This document shows, piece after piece, positions 48,200 to 58,640 of a DNA stretch of 64,000 bases (position 1 is the first letter of the stretch; each line of letters starts with the position of its first letter). Both the position numbers and the translations under genes were made by a program. The notes beneath the pieces were generated by a model, which was not told where the DNA came from, did not search any database, and worked only from the letters and a program-made list of their open reading frames with translations. Source of the DNA: Agapetus fuscipes (Eukaryota > Arthropoda > Insecta > Trichoptera > Glossosomatidae); contig OX637354.1 in NCBI GenBank assembly GCA_951799405.1, forward strand, positions 3,596,001 to 3,660,000, given 5' to 3'.

Positions 48200-48280
48200 A
48201 TACTCTTGATTATGACCTGAGTATTGAAGGTCGAAAGTGCTTGAGGTAGAAAATATTATTGTGAAAATAAAACTACTTTT
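48200..48280 (+). mobile_element. one arm of the 25.2-kb-type fold-back
   Basis: GAGTATTGAAGGTCGAAAGT, GCTTGAGGTAGAAAATATTA and GTGAAAATAAAACTAC match 25250-25303. The hammerhead-like boxes are TTGATTATGACC...GGTCGAAAG (48207-48236), degenerate. Confidence 0.6.
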
Positions 48281-48289
48281 TTAAAAATA

Positions 48290-48740
48290 TGTTATCATTT
48301 TGGATTCACATTTAGTGCATGCTCACAAGCCGACACGTGTATGTTTGCGCTCACACATGTCACGTGTGTACTTATAAAATTAAAAAAAAAACAAATCTCA
48401 AGTGAACCCTAAAATTTTAGCCGCCTTTCCCTAAAAACAAGGTCCAAATCTAAATCTAAATCTAAGTTGCAAAGATATGAAGGAACATTGGGGATTCACA
48501 TATAAAAAATACATTCTCACTAACAAACACGTACAAGTTTGCGCTTGCACATACCGCATGTGAACCTACAACATAAAAACCCAAACCTCAAATGGGCATA
48601 CACCCTGCAACTCTTGCCGCCGTTCCCTGAAACAGGGGTGACATTGGCAAAGTAAACCATTTTCTGCAGCATAGGTGGGCAGCCGCATAAAAAAATCAAA
48701 TGACCGTAAGCCTTGCAAATATTGCCGCTCTTCTCTGAAA
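48290..48740 (-). repeat. T copies, three adjacent pieces
   Basis: 48290-48435 diverged, 48440-48690 near full length (TAAATCTAAATCTAAGTTGC ... TGGGCAGCCGCATAA), and 48690-48740 a short piece (AAATGACCGTAAGCCTTGCA). Confidence 0.75.
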
Positions 48741-48755
48741 ACACAAGAAAGCACA

Positions 48756-49012
48756 AGTCGGTGTTATGGCCGAGGGGGCCAAGTGGCCGATCTTTTTAGC
48801 GTATTTGGAATAGAATAACTTTGGTTCGATCCCCGCTTGGGTCACTTGATCTGTCACTTTGACCCTAGTTCAAGAGATGTTATTGGGTAATTATTAATGA
48901 ATAATTCATTAATATAAACAATAATGAATTATTAATTGATGATATTAATACCTGTTTCTGGCCAGGCAGAATAGGTTGGTGAATTGCATTCCTCTTCACA
49001 AATCTATTGAAA
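48756..49012 (+). repeat. SINE3, interrupted by AT palindrome
   Basis: Head TATGGCCGAGGGGGCCAAGT, B box TTTGGTTCGATCCCCGCTTG, then GACCCTAGTTCAAGAGATG. The SINE3 3' end (GGCCAGGCAGAATAGGTTGG, TTGCATTCCTCTTCACAAAT) resumes after an AT-rich inverted repeat at 48884-48955. Confidence 0.65.
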
Positions 49013-49399
49013 AAAAAAACACGGTTGACATCATAGGCAAATAGACGAGATATCAAATGAAAATAAATCATTTTGCAACTTAGATCATAAAATTCCTCGC
49101 AGATTTCATCTCTCGCAATGCTAATCTCCAGCCTCATTATTAGTCGTTGTGTCGGTAGGTATTTATTTTGACGTTTAGGTATGCATATAATATAAATACC
49201 CAACAGTGAGTCGCGGACCACACAAGAAGTTTCGCCAAGTGCCAAAAAAACAACCAACCAACTCCGGTTGGTACGCATGTACAAGCGCATGCGAACATGT
49301 GTGCGCGCGCGTACTCATGCTGCACAACTGTGTATGGGCTTAATGTGATAATCTGCGGGGAGAGAATGCCGGCAGGGCTGCCAATAGACGTGTGCAAAA

Positions 49400-49440
49400 T
49401 GATGCAATTCACCAACCTCTTTTGCCTGGAACGTATTTCT
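49400..49440 (-). repeat. SINE3 3'-end fragment
   Basis: TGATGCAATTCACCAACCTC and TTTTGCCTGGA. Confidence 0.45.
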
Positions 49441-49454
49441 AATCTACTCTATTT

Positions 49455-49990
49455 TTTTCTAAGTTGCAAAGATTTGTAATGTTATGGATTCATATCAAAT
49501 GCATTTCCATAAGTAGTGATGTATAAGTTCGCGCTTAAATAAGCCGCATGTGGACCTACAATATAAAACCCCAATCTCAAATGAACATAAGCCCTGCAAC
49601 TCTTTGCCAACGTTCCCTGAAACAGGGGTTAACATCTATCTATAATCTATCTATAATCTAAGTTGCAAGGATATATTAATTCAAAGCTCTCAGATGTATG
49701 CCCACAAACAAACACGTGTAGTTCGCGCTTACAAATGCTGATTGTGTACTTACAAATAAAATCCAAACCTCAAATGAACATAAGCCCTGCAACTCTTGCC
49801 GACATTCCCTGAAACAGGGGTGACATTGGCAAAGTGAACCATTTAATAAACATCATTAATCAATAATCTATTATGTAAGTTGCAAATATATATTACATTT
49901 CAGATTCTATTAAATGCATTCCCATAAACCGGCACGTATAAGTTCGCGCTAACACATGCCGCATGTGGACTCACAACATAATAACTCAAT
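49455..49990 (-). repeat. three adjacent T copies
   Basis: 49455-49635 (ends CCCTGAAACAGGGGTTAAC), 49636-49845 (CTATAATCTAAGTTGCAAGG ... AAGTGAACCATTTAAT) and 49860-49990 (TTATGTAAGTTGCAAATATA ... ATAACTCAATC), all minus strand and all lacking the 5' start. Confidence 0.8.
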
Positions 49991-50223
49991 CTTCAGGAAG
50001 ACCGGCCACCAAAGGTCGATCCTTAGGTACAGCAACTGGGATTTGCTTGAGAATTGACGCTCTTTATAGCTACGATCAAAAGCGGAAAAGGGTTCATGAG
50101 GTGCTAGTGGGCCGTCCATAAATTACGTCATCGATTTTTGCTGATTTTCGACCCACCCCCCCTTACAATCATCCTATAGTCATTATCTAATGACCCCCCC
50201 CCCTTCTTGCTGTAAGAATGGAT

Positions 50224-50960
50224 CTAATCTAATCTAATCTAAGCTGCAAAGATATATATCATTTAAGATTTATACTAAATGCATTCCCACAAGCAGATAT
50301 GTATAATTTCGCGCTAACACATGCCGCATGTGGACCTACAATATAAAAACCCAATCTCAAATGAACATAAGCCTTGCAACTCTTGCCGTCCTTCCCTGAA
50401 ACAGGGGTGACATTGGCAAAGTGAACCAATTTTTATATTATGGGTGGTCAGCCGCATAACAACCTATAAGTCAAGGAACATACATGACAAATTACATTTT
50501 TAAAATCAATAAATTATAATATATACATGGACATAAAAACTAAATCATAAAACCAAATTCACTTTAACAAACCCTAGCCGCCAACATCACAGATCAACCG
50601 CCATTTCTTTCTATCCTTGCATACTTCTTTCATTTCCTCCAGAGTCATAACCTTCTTCATACAAGCTCTTCTTTTATTATGACTCTGGATATTCCATTCA
50701 TTCGCAATTTCGGATATTTGGTCCATCCATACCTTTCTCGGTCTTCCTCTACCACGACATCCATCTATTCTACCAACATATACTTTCTTCGTCAGTCTTT
50801 CCTCATTCATTCTCTCCATATGCCCAAACCATCTTAACAAACTTCTTTTAATCTTCACTTTCACACTTTCTTTTGCACCACATTCTTTTCTTATAAAATC
50901 ATTCCTCACCCTGTCACTCCGTTTTTTCCCAATCATACTTCTTAGAAAGTCCATTTCAAC
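50224..50960 (-). pseudogene. LINE-C: C-terminus, 3' UTR and T, 4-bp TSD
   Basis: Flanked by GGAT (50220-50223 and 50961-50964); the empty site is readable at 22.88 kb. Minus-strand frame 50954-50574, 126 codons: FLRSMIGKKRSDRVRNDFIR, ESVKVKIKRSLLRWFGHMER, GCRGRGRPRKVWMDQISEIA, RACMKKVMTLEEMKEVCKDR, KKWRLICDVGG, stop. Then 3' UTR and a complete T with (TTAGA)n tail at 50224. 737 bp in all, 5' truncated, frame intact. Confidence 0.9.
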
Positions 50961-50990
50961 GGATGAGCTTAATAATTAATAATGTTATAT

Positions 50991-51411
50991 CTAAATCTAA
51001 GCTGCAAGGATATGTATCATTTGAGATTCATATCAAATGCATTCCCACAAGCAGACACGTATAATTTTGCGCTCACACATGCCGCATGTGGACCTGCAAT
51101 ATAAAAACCCAATTATCAAATGGACATAAGCCCTGCAACTCTTGCCGACCTTCCCTGAAACAGGGGTGACATTGGCAAAGTGAACCATTTTTTACAGTAT
51201 GGGTGGTCAGCCTCATACCAACCTATAAGTCAAGGAATAATTAGACACAATATAAAGTAATTAAAAATTAGACAATTCTATTGAATATCTCTAAAACTTT
51301 TACAAGAAGCTTCCTTAGAACATTCCAAAACTTGTGTTTTCCAATTGGTAGTCTCTTAAACGGAACCCTCGATTTTTCATTCAAACCTCATGTATTTATT
51401 CTTGTACCACC
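50991..51411 (-). mobile_element. T module with unrelated 5' extension, 4-bp TSD
   Basis: ATAT (50987-50990 and 51412-51415) brackets 421 bp. 50991-51238 is a full minus-strand T. 51239-51411 is sequence found nowhere else in the window (minus strand GGTGGTACAAGAATAAATAC ... AGGTTTGAATGAAAAATCG). The empty site is visible in the 22.77-kb MITE-G. Confidence 0.7.
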
Positions 51412-51814
51412 ATATTACTTCCATAATGTTTTGTATATTTTGTAGAAATTGGTATTTACAAGAACGACGTCACTTTTGGTACTCGTACATCATTTGCCAT
51501 TATCCGCAGACCAGACTCCCCCCCCCTTAATGCGAATGACGTAATACATGGACAGCCCCTAGTTCACATAATAACAGCGCTCACCAAATAAATCATTAAA
51601 ATAATATTTATTTAAAATTAATTTACACGTCGGCAACCCTGTTTCTTAAAGTTGGTAAAAAAATTAAATTATACGTTTTTGGAAGTTAAGTATTTCACTA
51701 ATTGTAATGATTAGCCTTTCAGTTGCCATGTTTTTTTTAAATTCATTATTTGGTTTGCGAACTCTTTGCCCTAAAGAATCCTTATTTCTTTTTAACTTGG
51801 GGAGCTAAAATAAT

Positions 51815-52060
51815 AATAGGATGATTTGTTTGGTGAGCGCTGTTTTTGTGTGAGTCACTCCTCAAGAAAACTCTGCGAGCTTTGTTGTTGCTATGGAAAG
51901 CGAAAATTTATTATCAAGCAAGACACAGTTGCTGTAAGCCTGGATGGACCTTTGGTAACTGGTCTTTGGTAAGGGTATATGAATTTTTCAACCCAGTGAG
52001 GAGCATATTTGAAAATGTAATTTTTTTTTTTTTTTTGTGCTCCCCAACAACCTTCCGTTT
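51815..52060 (-). repeat. SINE1 tail A, head missing
   Basis: AATAATAGGATGATTTGTTT, AGCAAGACACAGTTGCTGTA, then a T run and CAACAACCTTCCGTTTA. Confidence 0.75.
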
Positions 52061-52064
52061 ATTT

Positions 52065-52256
52065 TTATGGAAAAGGGGTCCGGTCTCACACCAACCATTT
52101 CAGTTGAAATGGGGGTTTGCCAGCTCCCAAGGTTTTATTTTGGGCTTGAAAGAAACACCGAATCGGGAAATTATTTCTGACACCCTCAGTTGGATTCGAA
52201 CCCAAGATCTCGGCATAGATTGTAAGCACTCTACCGACTGAGCGAACGACCGGACT
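52065..52256 (-). repeat. SINE2, internally deleted
   Basis: TCTCACACCAACCATTTCAG joined to AGCTCCCAAGGTTTTATTTT; B-box complement TTGGATTCGAACCCAAGATC; head end GAGCGAACGACCGGA. Confidence 0.75.
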
Positions 52257-52494
52257 TTTTACGAGACTGGCCGTCGCTAGAAAGCGCCAATTCTCTCCCA
52301 TGCCCAGTTGCAGAAAGGCTAGATGGACCTTTGGTGACAGTTCTTTGGTAAAGGTTTATGAATTGTTCAACCCAGCGAAGAGCATAGTTGAAAATATATA
52401 TGGTATATTTTTTGTGCTTCGTCGGGATTCGAGCCCACAACCTTCCATTTACGAATCTGAAGCGTTACCACTGAACTACGGACTGGTCATTTTC
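52257..52494 (-). repeat. SINE1, tail missing
   Basis: B-box complement GTCGGGATTCGAGCCCACAA (52421-52440), body GCGAAGAGCATAGTTGAAAA; the left end is joined to the SINE2 head. Confidence 0.8.
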
Positions 52495-52495
52495 T

Positions 52496-53438
52496 TAAAA
52501 AAAGGTTTTTATTATTTGCACGGCGAAGTTGACTTACTTTACTTACTAATTATTATTTATTATTATTACTTTATTCGCAAAGTTGCAAACTTATAGACAC
52601 GGCACCGTGCAAATTGATGAACCTAACCTAACCTAACCTAAATATGAATAAGTTTATAACAAAAAGTAAAGCAACATAAATAATAACAATAAATCACATT
52701 AACAAACTTACCAGCAGCTGCCGTGCGCATAAGAATAATGTAAAAAGAAACACTAAAAGCGAAAAAAAATATCAGACTGTCATTGGATTCGATCTTGTGG
52801 TTTCTACTTTGAAAGCCAAAGCTCAATCTGTCTTAGGATTACGGATTAAGACCTAGTTTAGAGTGTATAGCGTTGTTTTGGTCCATAAAGGCAGCGTGCC
52901 AGTGTAAACATGGCGTTATGAGGCTGCAACTTGTGCCACCCAGCCAGCCGGTCGGGGTGGCGGGTCCAAAAGTGTCGCATTGCACGCGTGACCAACACAA
53001 TGGACCGGGTTCGATTCCGATAAGCCAAAACATCGCTCACAGAAATCAATACAGCTCGTGAAAGAGAACTGAGTTTGGGTGGTAAGACATTATAACAGGG
53101 GTATCCACAACACATTTGATCTATAGCTGATCCGTAGATCATTGCTTTTTTGTATGGATAATTTACGTTAGGTGACGGTTGAGTCATGGATTAGCTGTGT
53201 GTGCATAACACCGTGTATATGCTTCGTTTGGTATGTCAGTGGAGCAAAAAGATTTGTTACACAATCTTTTCACTTATTTTAAAGTGTCTAAATATTTATG
53301 GCTTTATTTCATGGGCACGCTTCGTACCTGAAGATCTCTCTTCTCGGGAATGTCTTCAGTCACTTGGAAAAATGTAGCTTTGTATGAGATCCACGCGGTA
53401 CATGTAACGTGGGTCCTTTAGAAACATGCTTGAAGGGT
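52496..53438. other. mostly unrecognised; tRNA-like patch at 52940-53030
   Basis: GACCAACACAATGGACC and GGGTTCGATTCCGATAAGCC (about 53004-53030) look like a tRNA T-arm; an A-box-like GTGGCGGGTCC precedes. 53290-53430 shares words with repeat D. No protein gene seen. Confidence 0.4.
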
Positions 53439-53439
53439 T

Positions 53440-53722
53440 CGTAGTCTGGTGGTTAGCGCATCGTAAATGGAAGGTCGTGAGTTAAAACCCCGGCGGAGCA
53501 CCAAAACTATACACATAGAAACTGTCTACTCTCTAGCAAGACACGGTTGGTGTAAGGCTTGATGGACCTGTGGTGACCGGTCTTTGATAAAAACAGATTA
53601 TTTTTTCAACCCAGCGAAGAAGTTTGAAAAAATAAAGTTTTTTTTATGCTCCGCTTGAATTCGAGCTCACTACCTTCCAATCACGAGTCCGAAGTGTTAA
53701 CCACCAGACTACAGACTGGTAA
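53440..53722. repeat. two SINE1 copies facing each other
   Basis: 53440-53512 plus-strand head (TCGTAGTCTGGTGGTTAGCG, CCCCGGCGGAGC) and 53525-53722 minus-strand body and head (GCAAGACACGGTTGGTGTAA ... CCAGACTACAGACTGG). Confidence 0.75.
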
Positions 53723-53749
53723 TTCAGAGACTTCTAACCCTGGATCAGG

Positions 53750-55045
53750 ATCAACTGATGGGTTCCTTATCACGTCTTAGACATGCGTGCTGGGAACTCC
53801 TTGAGGATAGTCAGGAGTTAGTCGCTGGAGACTGATCAGCTTAGAGGGAGAAAGCGATAAGGACGGAATGAGAAATGAGCAAAGGAGCTATGTTCGAGGA
53901 ACGAGAGGAATGAGGAGAGTAGAAGAGAGGAGAGCGGTGTGATCAAAGCCCGGAGAGCCTGTAACATCTTAGGGAAGATTGTTGCAAGGTCGGAGGATTG
54001 TCAGGAGTTGTTTGATGTAGACTGATCAGCTGTGTTGGAGCGATGATATCAGGGAGAAGGGGAAGAGACAAGAGAGATGAGTATAGTGGAAAAAAAGAGA
54101 ATAGTGTACTCAAAGCCCGGACAGCTGATTATGTCTTAGGGTCCTAAGGGAAGATTGTTAGGAGGTTCAGGAAGATAGTCAGGAGTTGTCTGATGGAGAT
54201 TGATCATCTGTGCCTGTGTTAGAGGGTAGGGAACATTGACGAGGGGATGTGAAATGAGTACCTACCTATAGTGGATGAGAGAAGAACAGTGTGCTTAAAG
54301 CCCGGACAGGTCTTAGGGAAGTGTGCTGTGAACTCTTGATGCATAGTCAGGAGTTAGTCGCTGGAGACTGATGAGCTGTCGTAGAGGTAGAGAACAGTGA
54401 GGAGGGAAAAAGGGATGAATAAAGAATCTGTGTTGAAGGAACGAGATGCATTGAAGAGGAGAAGAGAGATGAGTGGTGCACTGAATGCCCAGATAGGGAA
54501 GAGTCCTGTGAAGTCTAGGTGGATAGTCAAAAGTTGTTTGATGAAGAGTGATCAGCTGTGTTGGAGGGTAGAGAACAGTGAAGAGGGGGATGACAAATGA
54601 GAAAAGGAGCTGTGTGCAAGGAACGAGAGGAATAAAGAGAGGGGAAGAGAGTTGAGCGGTGCACTGAAAGCCCAGATAGGGAAGAGTCCTGTGAAGTCTA
54701 GGTGGATAGTCAAAAGTTGTTTGATGAAGACTGATCAGCTGTGTTGAAGGAAGGGGAACAGTAAGGAGGGGAAGAGAGGAAGAGTCCTGTGAAGTCTAAG
54801 TAGATAGTCAAAAGTTGTTCGATGAAGACTGATCAACTGTGTTGGTGAGGAGGAACAGTGAGGAGGGGAAGAGAGGAAGAGAGGACGAGTCCTGTGAAGT
54901 CTAGGTGGATAGTCAAAAGTTGTTTGATGAAGAGTGATCAGCTGTGTTGGAGGAAGGGGAGCAGGGAGGAGGGGAAGAGAGGAAGAGAGGAGAGGAGAGG
55001 AGAGGAGAGCGGTGCGCTCAAAGCCCGGACAGCCGGTAACGTCTT
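53750..55045. repeat. purine-rich ~180-bp tandem array, shortened at one end
   Basis: The word GACTGATCAGCTG or a near match recurs at about 53834, 54022, 54200, 54368, 54548, 54732, 54829 and 54940, spacings about 190, 180, 170, 180, 184, 97 and 111. Each unit also has GAGAGGAAGAGAG-type runs, CAAAGCCCGGACAGC and TAGTCAGGAGTTGT. Open plus-strand frames here follow the repeat and encode Arg/Glu-rich low-complexity peptides. Confidence 0.8.
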
Positions 55046-55267
55046 AATTTCACGGCCTCTCTGGAGGACCACACAGGGGCGGGCACAGCCTCCCAACATG
55101 CCACACAACGTCGACTCATCCGCCTACATACTCTTACAATCAACAACTACGACCTCTAGTCTTCTTCTTTTTAATCCAAGGATTGTTTTTAAATGCTGGT
55201 CCTAGGATCGCCATCCTCTTGTTAGAGCAGTACATTGTTGTGCTTGTCACTTGTCTCTACTCTACCC

Positions 55268-55497
55268 TTAGTACGAGTTGTAAAACTTGAGTAACGTAAA
55301 GTTTACGGAAAGTATTAAAGAGTGATTTTCCCCAAAATCTGCCGTTTTTGTTTCTTACACTTTATTGTCTTAGCAAAAGAGTTACAGTGATAAAGAAAAT
55401 CAAGTTCAAACAAACAAAAACGGCAGATTTTGGGGAAAACCACTCTTTAATACTTTCCGTAAACTTTACATTACTCAAGTTTTGCAAATCGTACTCA
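55268..55497. mobile_element. MITE-K fold-back
   Basis: Arms GTACGAGTTGTAAAACTTGA ... AGAGTGATTTTCCCCAAAAT and inverted copy ending TCAAGTTTTGCAAATCGTAC, around an 80-bp centre. A half copy is at 19.33 kb. Confidence 0.8.
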
Positions 55498-55619
55498 GGG
55501 CACTGGTTGCCATCCTCTTCTTAAGGCAGTGCCTTGTTGTGCTAGCCATTTGTCTCTACCAGTCGCCATCGTCTTGAAAAGGCAGTGCCTTGTTGTGTAA
55601 ACTATTTGTCTTCGCTGTC

Positions 55620-55985
55620 TGCTTACGGAAATCTAGGGTGCATCCTCGACGACATGAAAATCCCTGTTAACCTGAAACGCAGGGTCTTTGAGTCATGCGT
55701 GCTTCCAGTATCCACCTATAGCTCACTCAGCATAGCGCCAACAGACTGAGGACGTGCCAAAGAGCCATTGAAAGGAGGATGCTGGGAATTAGCCTCAGAG
55801 GCAGGGTTCCAAACCAGGAGATCCGTAGACGCACTGGTGTAACTGATGTCATACAGCGAGTGCCCTGCTTAAAGTGGTGCTGGGCTGGTCACGTCGCAAG
55901 GCAGGACCATGACAGGTGGCCGAAAAGAATCGTCCAGTGGCGGTCACGTCCAGAAGTAGAATGAGAAAGGCTGAGGTAGCAGATG
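55620..55985 (+). pseudogene. LINE reverse-transcriptase C-terminus, third type
   Basis: LGCILDDMKIPVNLKRRVFE and SCVLPVSTY in one frame (55630-55720), a frameshift, then ERRMLGISLRGRVPNQEIRR, RTGVTDVIQRVPCLKWCWAG and HVARQDHDRWPKRIVQW to a stop at 55962. 'RRML.IS.R.R..N.EIR..T...D........KW.WAGH.AR..D.RW' is a common LINE RT ending. Same family as 45.12-45.56 kb. Confidence 0.8.
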
Positions 55986-56034
55986 AAGATGCAAAAAATG
56001 GAGGCTAATCTGCAGAGGCTCTAGCCACTCGCAA

Positions 56035-56240
56035 CTCACGACTAAGCTACACATATAGTGTAACTTCTTGCCGCGTTATCCTCGAAGGGTTTAGCTGTGG
56101 CGTGTGGAAACTATTTAATTTTACAGGTAAGGGGGCCAGCCTTACGCCAACCACATCAGTTGAAGTGGAGGTTTACCAGCTACCGAGGGGGCTGGTACTC
56201 ATTTCTTGTGAGGCTGAGTGAACCTTGCCAGTATTTTATT
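56035..56240 (-). repeat. SINE2 3' two-thirds
   Basis: CTAAGCTACACATATAGTGT, AAGGGGGCCAGCCTTACGCC, GGGGGCTGGTACTCATTTCT, stops at CAGTATTTTATTTTTGG. Confidence 0.8.
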
Positions 56241-57000
56241 TTTGGATTTTTTCAATTGATTCGATTATTTTCGACAGTTTGAGGATCTGTGGTTGTCTAA
56301 GCAAACACAACGTGTGCGGCATGAGACCAACACACACACCGCTATAAATAAATAAATACAACTGAACATGCGACTCCCAGCTTTATGGCTCTCTCCGTCC
56401 CCCTCTCTCACACGCGAAAACTACAACAAGAAAGGGACACATAATCACCGTAGCACCCTCAAATGGTACTCTCATACAAAAAACGACAACAATCGCACCA
56501 AAGTACCAATTAACTTCCTGTATTTATATAAATGGTTCAATTAGTCTAACAAAAATAGATTGGTATTTTAATACGAAAAAAAAATGAAATTGTATGCAAG
56601 GACCAGTTTGTTGATGTGGAGACGTCGGGATTCAATTAAAAAAATTATCACCCTTTTACAATTTAATTTTAGATTGAGACATTACCTGCGTTTGGTACTT
56701 TTTATGTTTTGTTTTATTATTTTCCTACGAGGGTACCATTTTATTTCCGTTTTTTTTTATTATTCTATTATTGCTGTCGGTTTAATTAAAAATTACAATT
56801 TACAGTGAACAGTTTTATTTGTTGAATGCAACTCTTTTTATTTGTTTTGCAGGTAATTGGTATTTTCCTATTGTTTTAATTCGATCATGTGTGAAAGTAC
56901 CAGTGAACTGAGATTAAAAACAATTTTCAATTTAATTAGAAAAAAAATACCTACCTACTTTTCTTGAAATGAAATAATTATTTTCTTTATTGCTACGGTC
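56241..57000. other. no gene recognised
   Basis: AT-rich. A plus-strand frame at 56584-56805 is hydrophobic but has no recognisable family. Confidence 0.35.
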
Positions 57001-57200
57001 CGGTCGATAGCTCAGCTGGTAGAGTGCTTCCATTCCATGCCGTGAGCTCGAGTTGGAATCCCACAGAGGGTGTCAGAAAAAAAAAAATCTCAGCCTTCAC
57101 AAAAAATGAGTACCAGCCCCCTTGGTAGCTTAGTAAAGTACCTAAAGCCGGTCCTCTTATTTGTAGAAATAAATTGGTTCTACATACTCATATGTGACCC
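57001..57200 (+). repeat. SINE2, internally deleted
   Basis: Head GGTCGATAGCTCAGCTGGTA, B box AGTTGGAATCCCACAGAGGG, then an A run replaces the first body block; AAATGAGTACCAGCCCCCTT follows. Confidence 0.75.
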
Positions 57201-57370
57201 CAAAATCATTTTTAAATTTGGATTTTTTTTCTCGGCGAGCAAACGGCAGTCTTGTATGGGACTGCCGTCCTTAGCAACAAGCACAAAAGTGTACAATGAG
57301 TTTATTTAGGCATCTAGAAAGAATTGATGAAAAAAAAAAACATTTTACAAAGGGAATATTGAATGAAACT

Positions 57371-57600
57371 GTCCCTTGACTTATAGGTTGGTATACGGCT
57401 GACCACCCATGCTGTAGAAAATGGTTCACTTTTCCAATGTCACCCCTGTTTCAGGGAAGGTTGGCAGGAGTTGCAGGGTTTATGTCCATTTGAGATTTGC
57501 TTTTTACGTTGTAGGTTCACACGCGGCATGCGCAAGCGCGAACTTGTACGTGTCAGCGCTTGTGAGAATACATGCGATGTGAATCCACGCTTTTACATAG
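57371..57600 (+). repeat. T module
   Basis: Start TCCCTTGACTTATAGGTTGG, GGGAAGGTTGGCAGGAGTTG, GCGCAAGCGCGAACTTGTAC; ends TTACATAGATTAGATGG at the LINE fragment. Confidence 0.85.
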
Positions 57601-57745
57601 ATTAGATGGCAAAGGTAAGCATGAAAGGAGAGGACCAAGGAAAGAATGGATTGATAAAAAAACTGAGATTTCAAATTTCACATGGCTGGAATCTAGGTAC
57701 AGAAAATATGTGCTGAAAATCTTAGAGAAAACGAAGAGCACACAT
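57600..57745 (+). pseudogene. LINE-A/B/C-type C-terminal scrap
   Basis: DGKGKHERRGPRKEWIDKKT, EIS then KYVLKILEKT. Only the GRGRPRKEWIDQ-type segment is clear. Confidence 0.5.
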
Positions 57746-57760
57746 GATGAGAGATAATGT

Positions 57761-58034
57761 CCCCCCGAGGGAACTGGTGCTCATTTCTTGTGAAGGCTGA
57801 GTAAACTTTGCTGGTTTTTGAAATTGTATAACTATGTTGTTTATCCCATATATTACATGTATAACTGTTTGTTTGTATAATAAAAAATAAAAATAAAACC
57901 TTGCCGGTATTTTTACTTTGGGTTTGAAATAAACACCGAAACGGGAAATCATTGCAGACACCCTTGGAGTGATTCGAACACGAGCTCTCGGCATGGCATG
58001 CAAGCACTCTACCTGCTGAGCCATCGACCGGACA
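57761..58034 (-). repeat. SINE2 with internal insertion
   Basis: CCGAGGGAACTGGTGCTCAT at left; head CTGCTGAGCCATCGACCGGA at right. About 57822-57895 (GTATAACTATGTTGTTTATC ... AAATAAAAATAAAA) is inserted between two copies of the AACCTTGCCGGT-type block. Confidence 0.8.
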
Positions 58035-58442
58035 AATTAACATTTCGAGTTAACGAAGGATATTAATTTTAATTAATACCCTGGTAGATAATCAGCGAAT
58101 TTTGGTTTTTGGGTAGAGCGCATTTGACTTATGTTATCTGTGGACTGGAAAATATATCCTCGAAAATATACATTATACCTACCTACATCTGTTTCAACCT
58201 ACTTACGAAAATGTCCTTAGTAAGAAAGAGAACAAAGAACTATACGGTTGCATTTCCATCTGTACAAAAAAACTCGAGTGAAGTAAGAATGTTTCTAAAA
58301 TGGTGGCAGCATTGCCGCGTGCGTACTATGTCCGAACCAGTCCAAACATTGACGCATGCGCTTTAAATCTTGTGATCGATAAAATTGACGAATTTGAAAA
58401 TAAAAAGGCCTTGTTTAAGACATTAAGGAGACAGAAAGCATT

Positions 58443-58640
58443 CATTGACTTATAGGTTGGTATGAGGCTGACTACCCTACCCATACTGTAAAAAATGGTT
58501 CACTTAGGGGAGGTCAGCAAAAGTTGCGGGGTTTATAATATGAACATAAGTTCATTTGAGGTTTGAATTTTAATTTGTAAGTATTTAGCATTTGTAAGCG
58601 CGAACTTACACGTCTTTGTTTGTGGGCATGATATGAGCTT
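58443..58640 (+). repeat. T module, internally deleted
   Basis: Start CATTGACTTATAGGTTGGTA; GGTTCACTTAGGGGAGGTCA shows the deletion; ends GTTTGTGGGCATGATATGAG. Confidence 0.75.

Larger units (their letters stand above)
50109..51559. mobile_element. MITE-G carrying two nested retro-insertions
   Basis: Ends GGGCCGTCCATAAATTACGT and the complement of ACGTAATACATGGACAGCCC. Without the insertions it would be about 285 bp, matching the 22.77-kb copy. Confidence 0.8.
49996..51597 (+). repeat. SINE1 tail-A copy split by MITE-G
   Basis: Left part 49996-50108 (GAAGACCGGCCACCAAAGGT ... GTTCATGAGGTGCTAG), right part 51560-51597 (TTCACATAATAACAGCGCTC ACCAAATAAATC). TAG/CTAG at the break is duplicated. 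Confidence 0.75.

Noticed and set aside
54397..55205. Arg/Glu-rich plus-strand frames
   Set aside because: Follow the purine-rich tandem array, with repeats of the same peptide at unit spacing.
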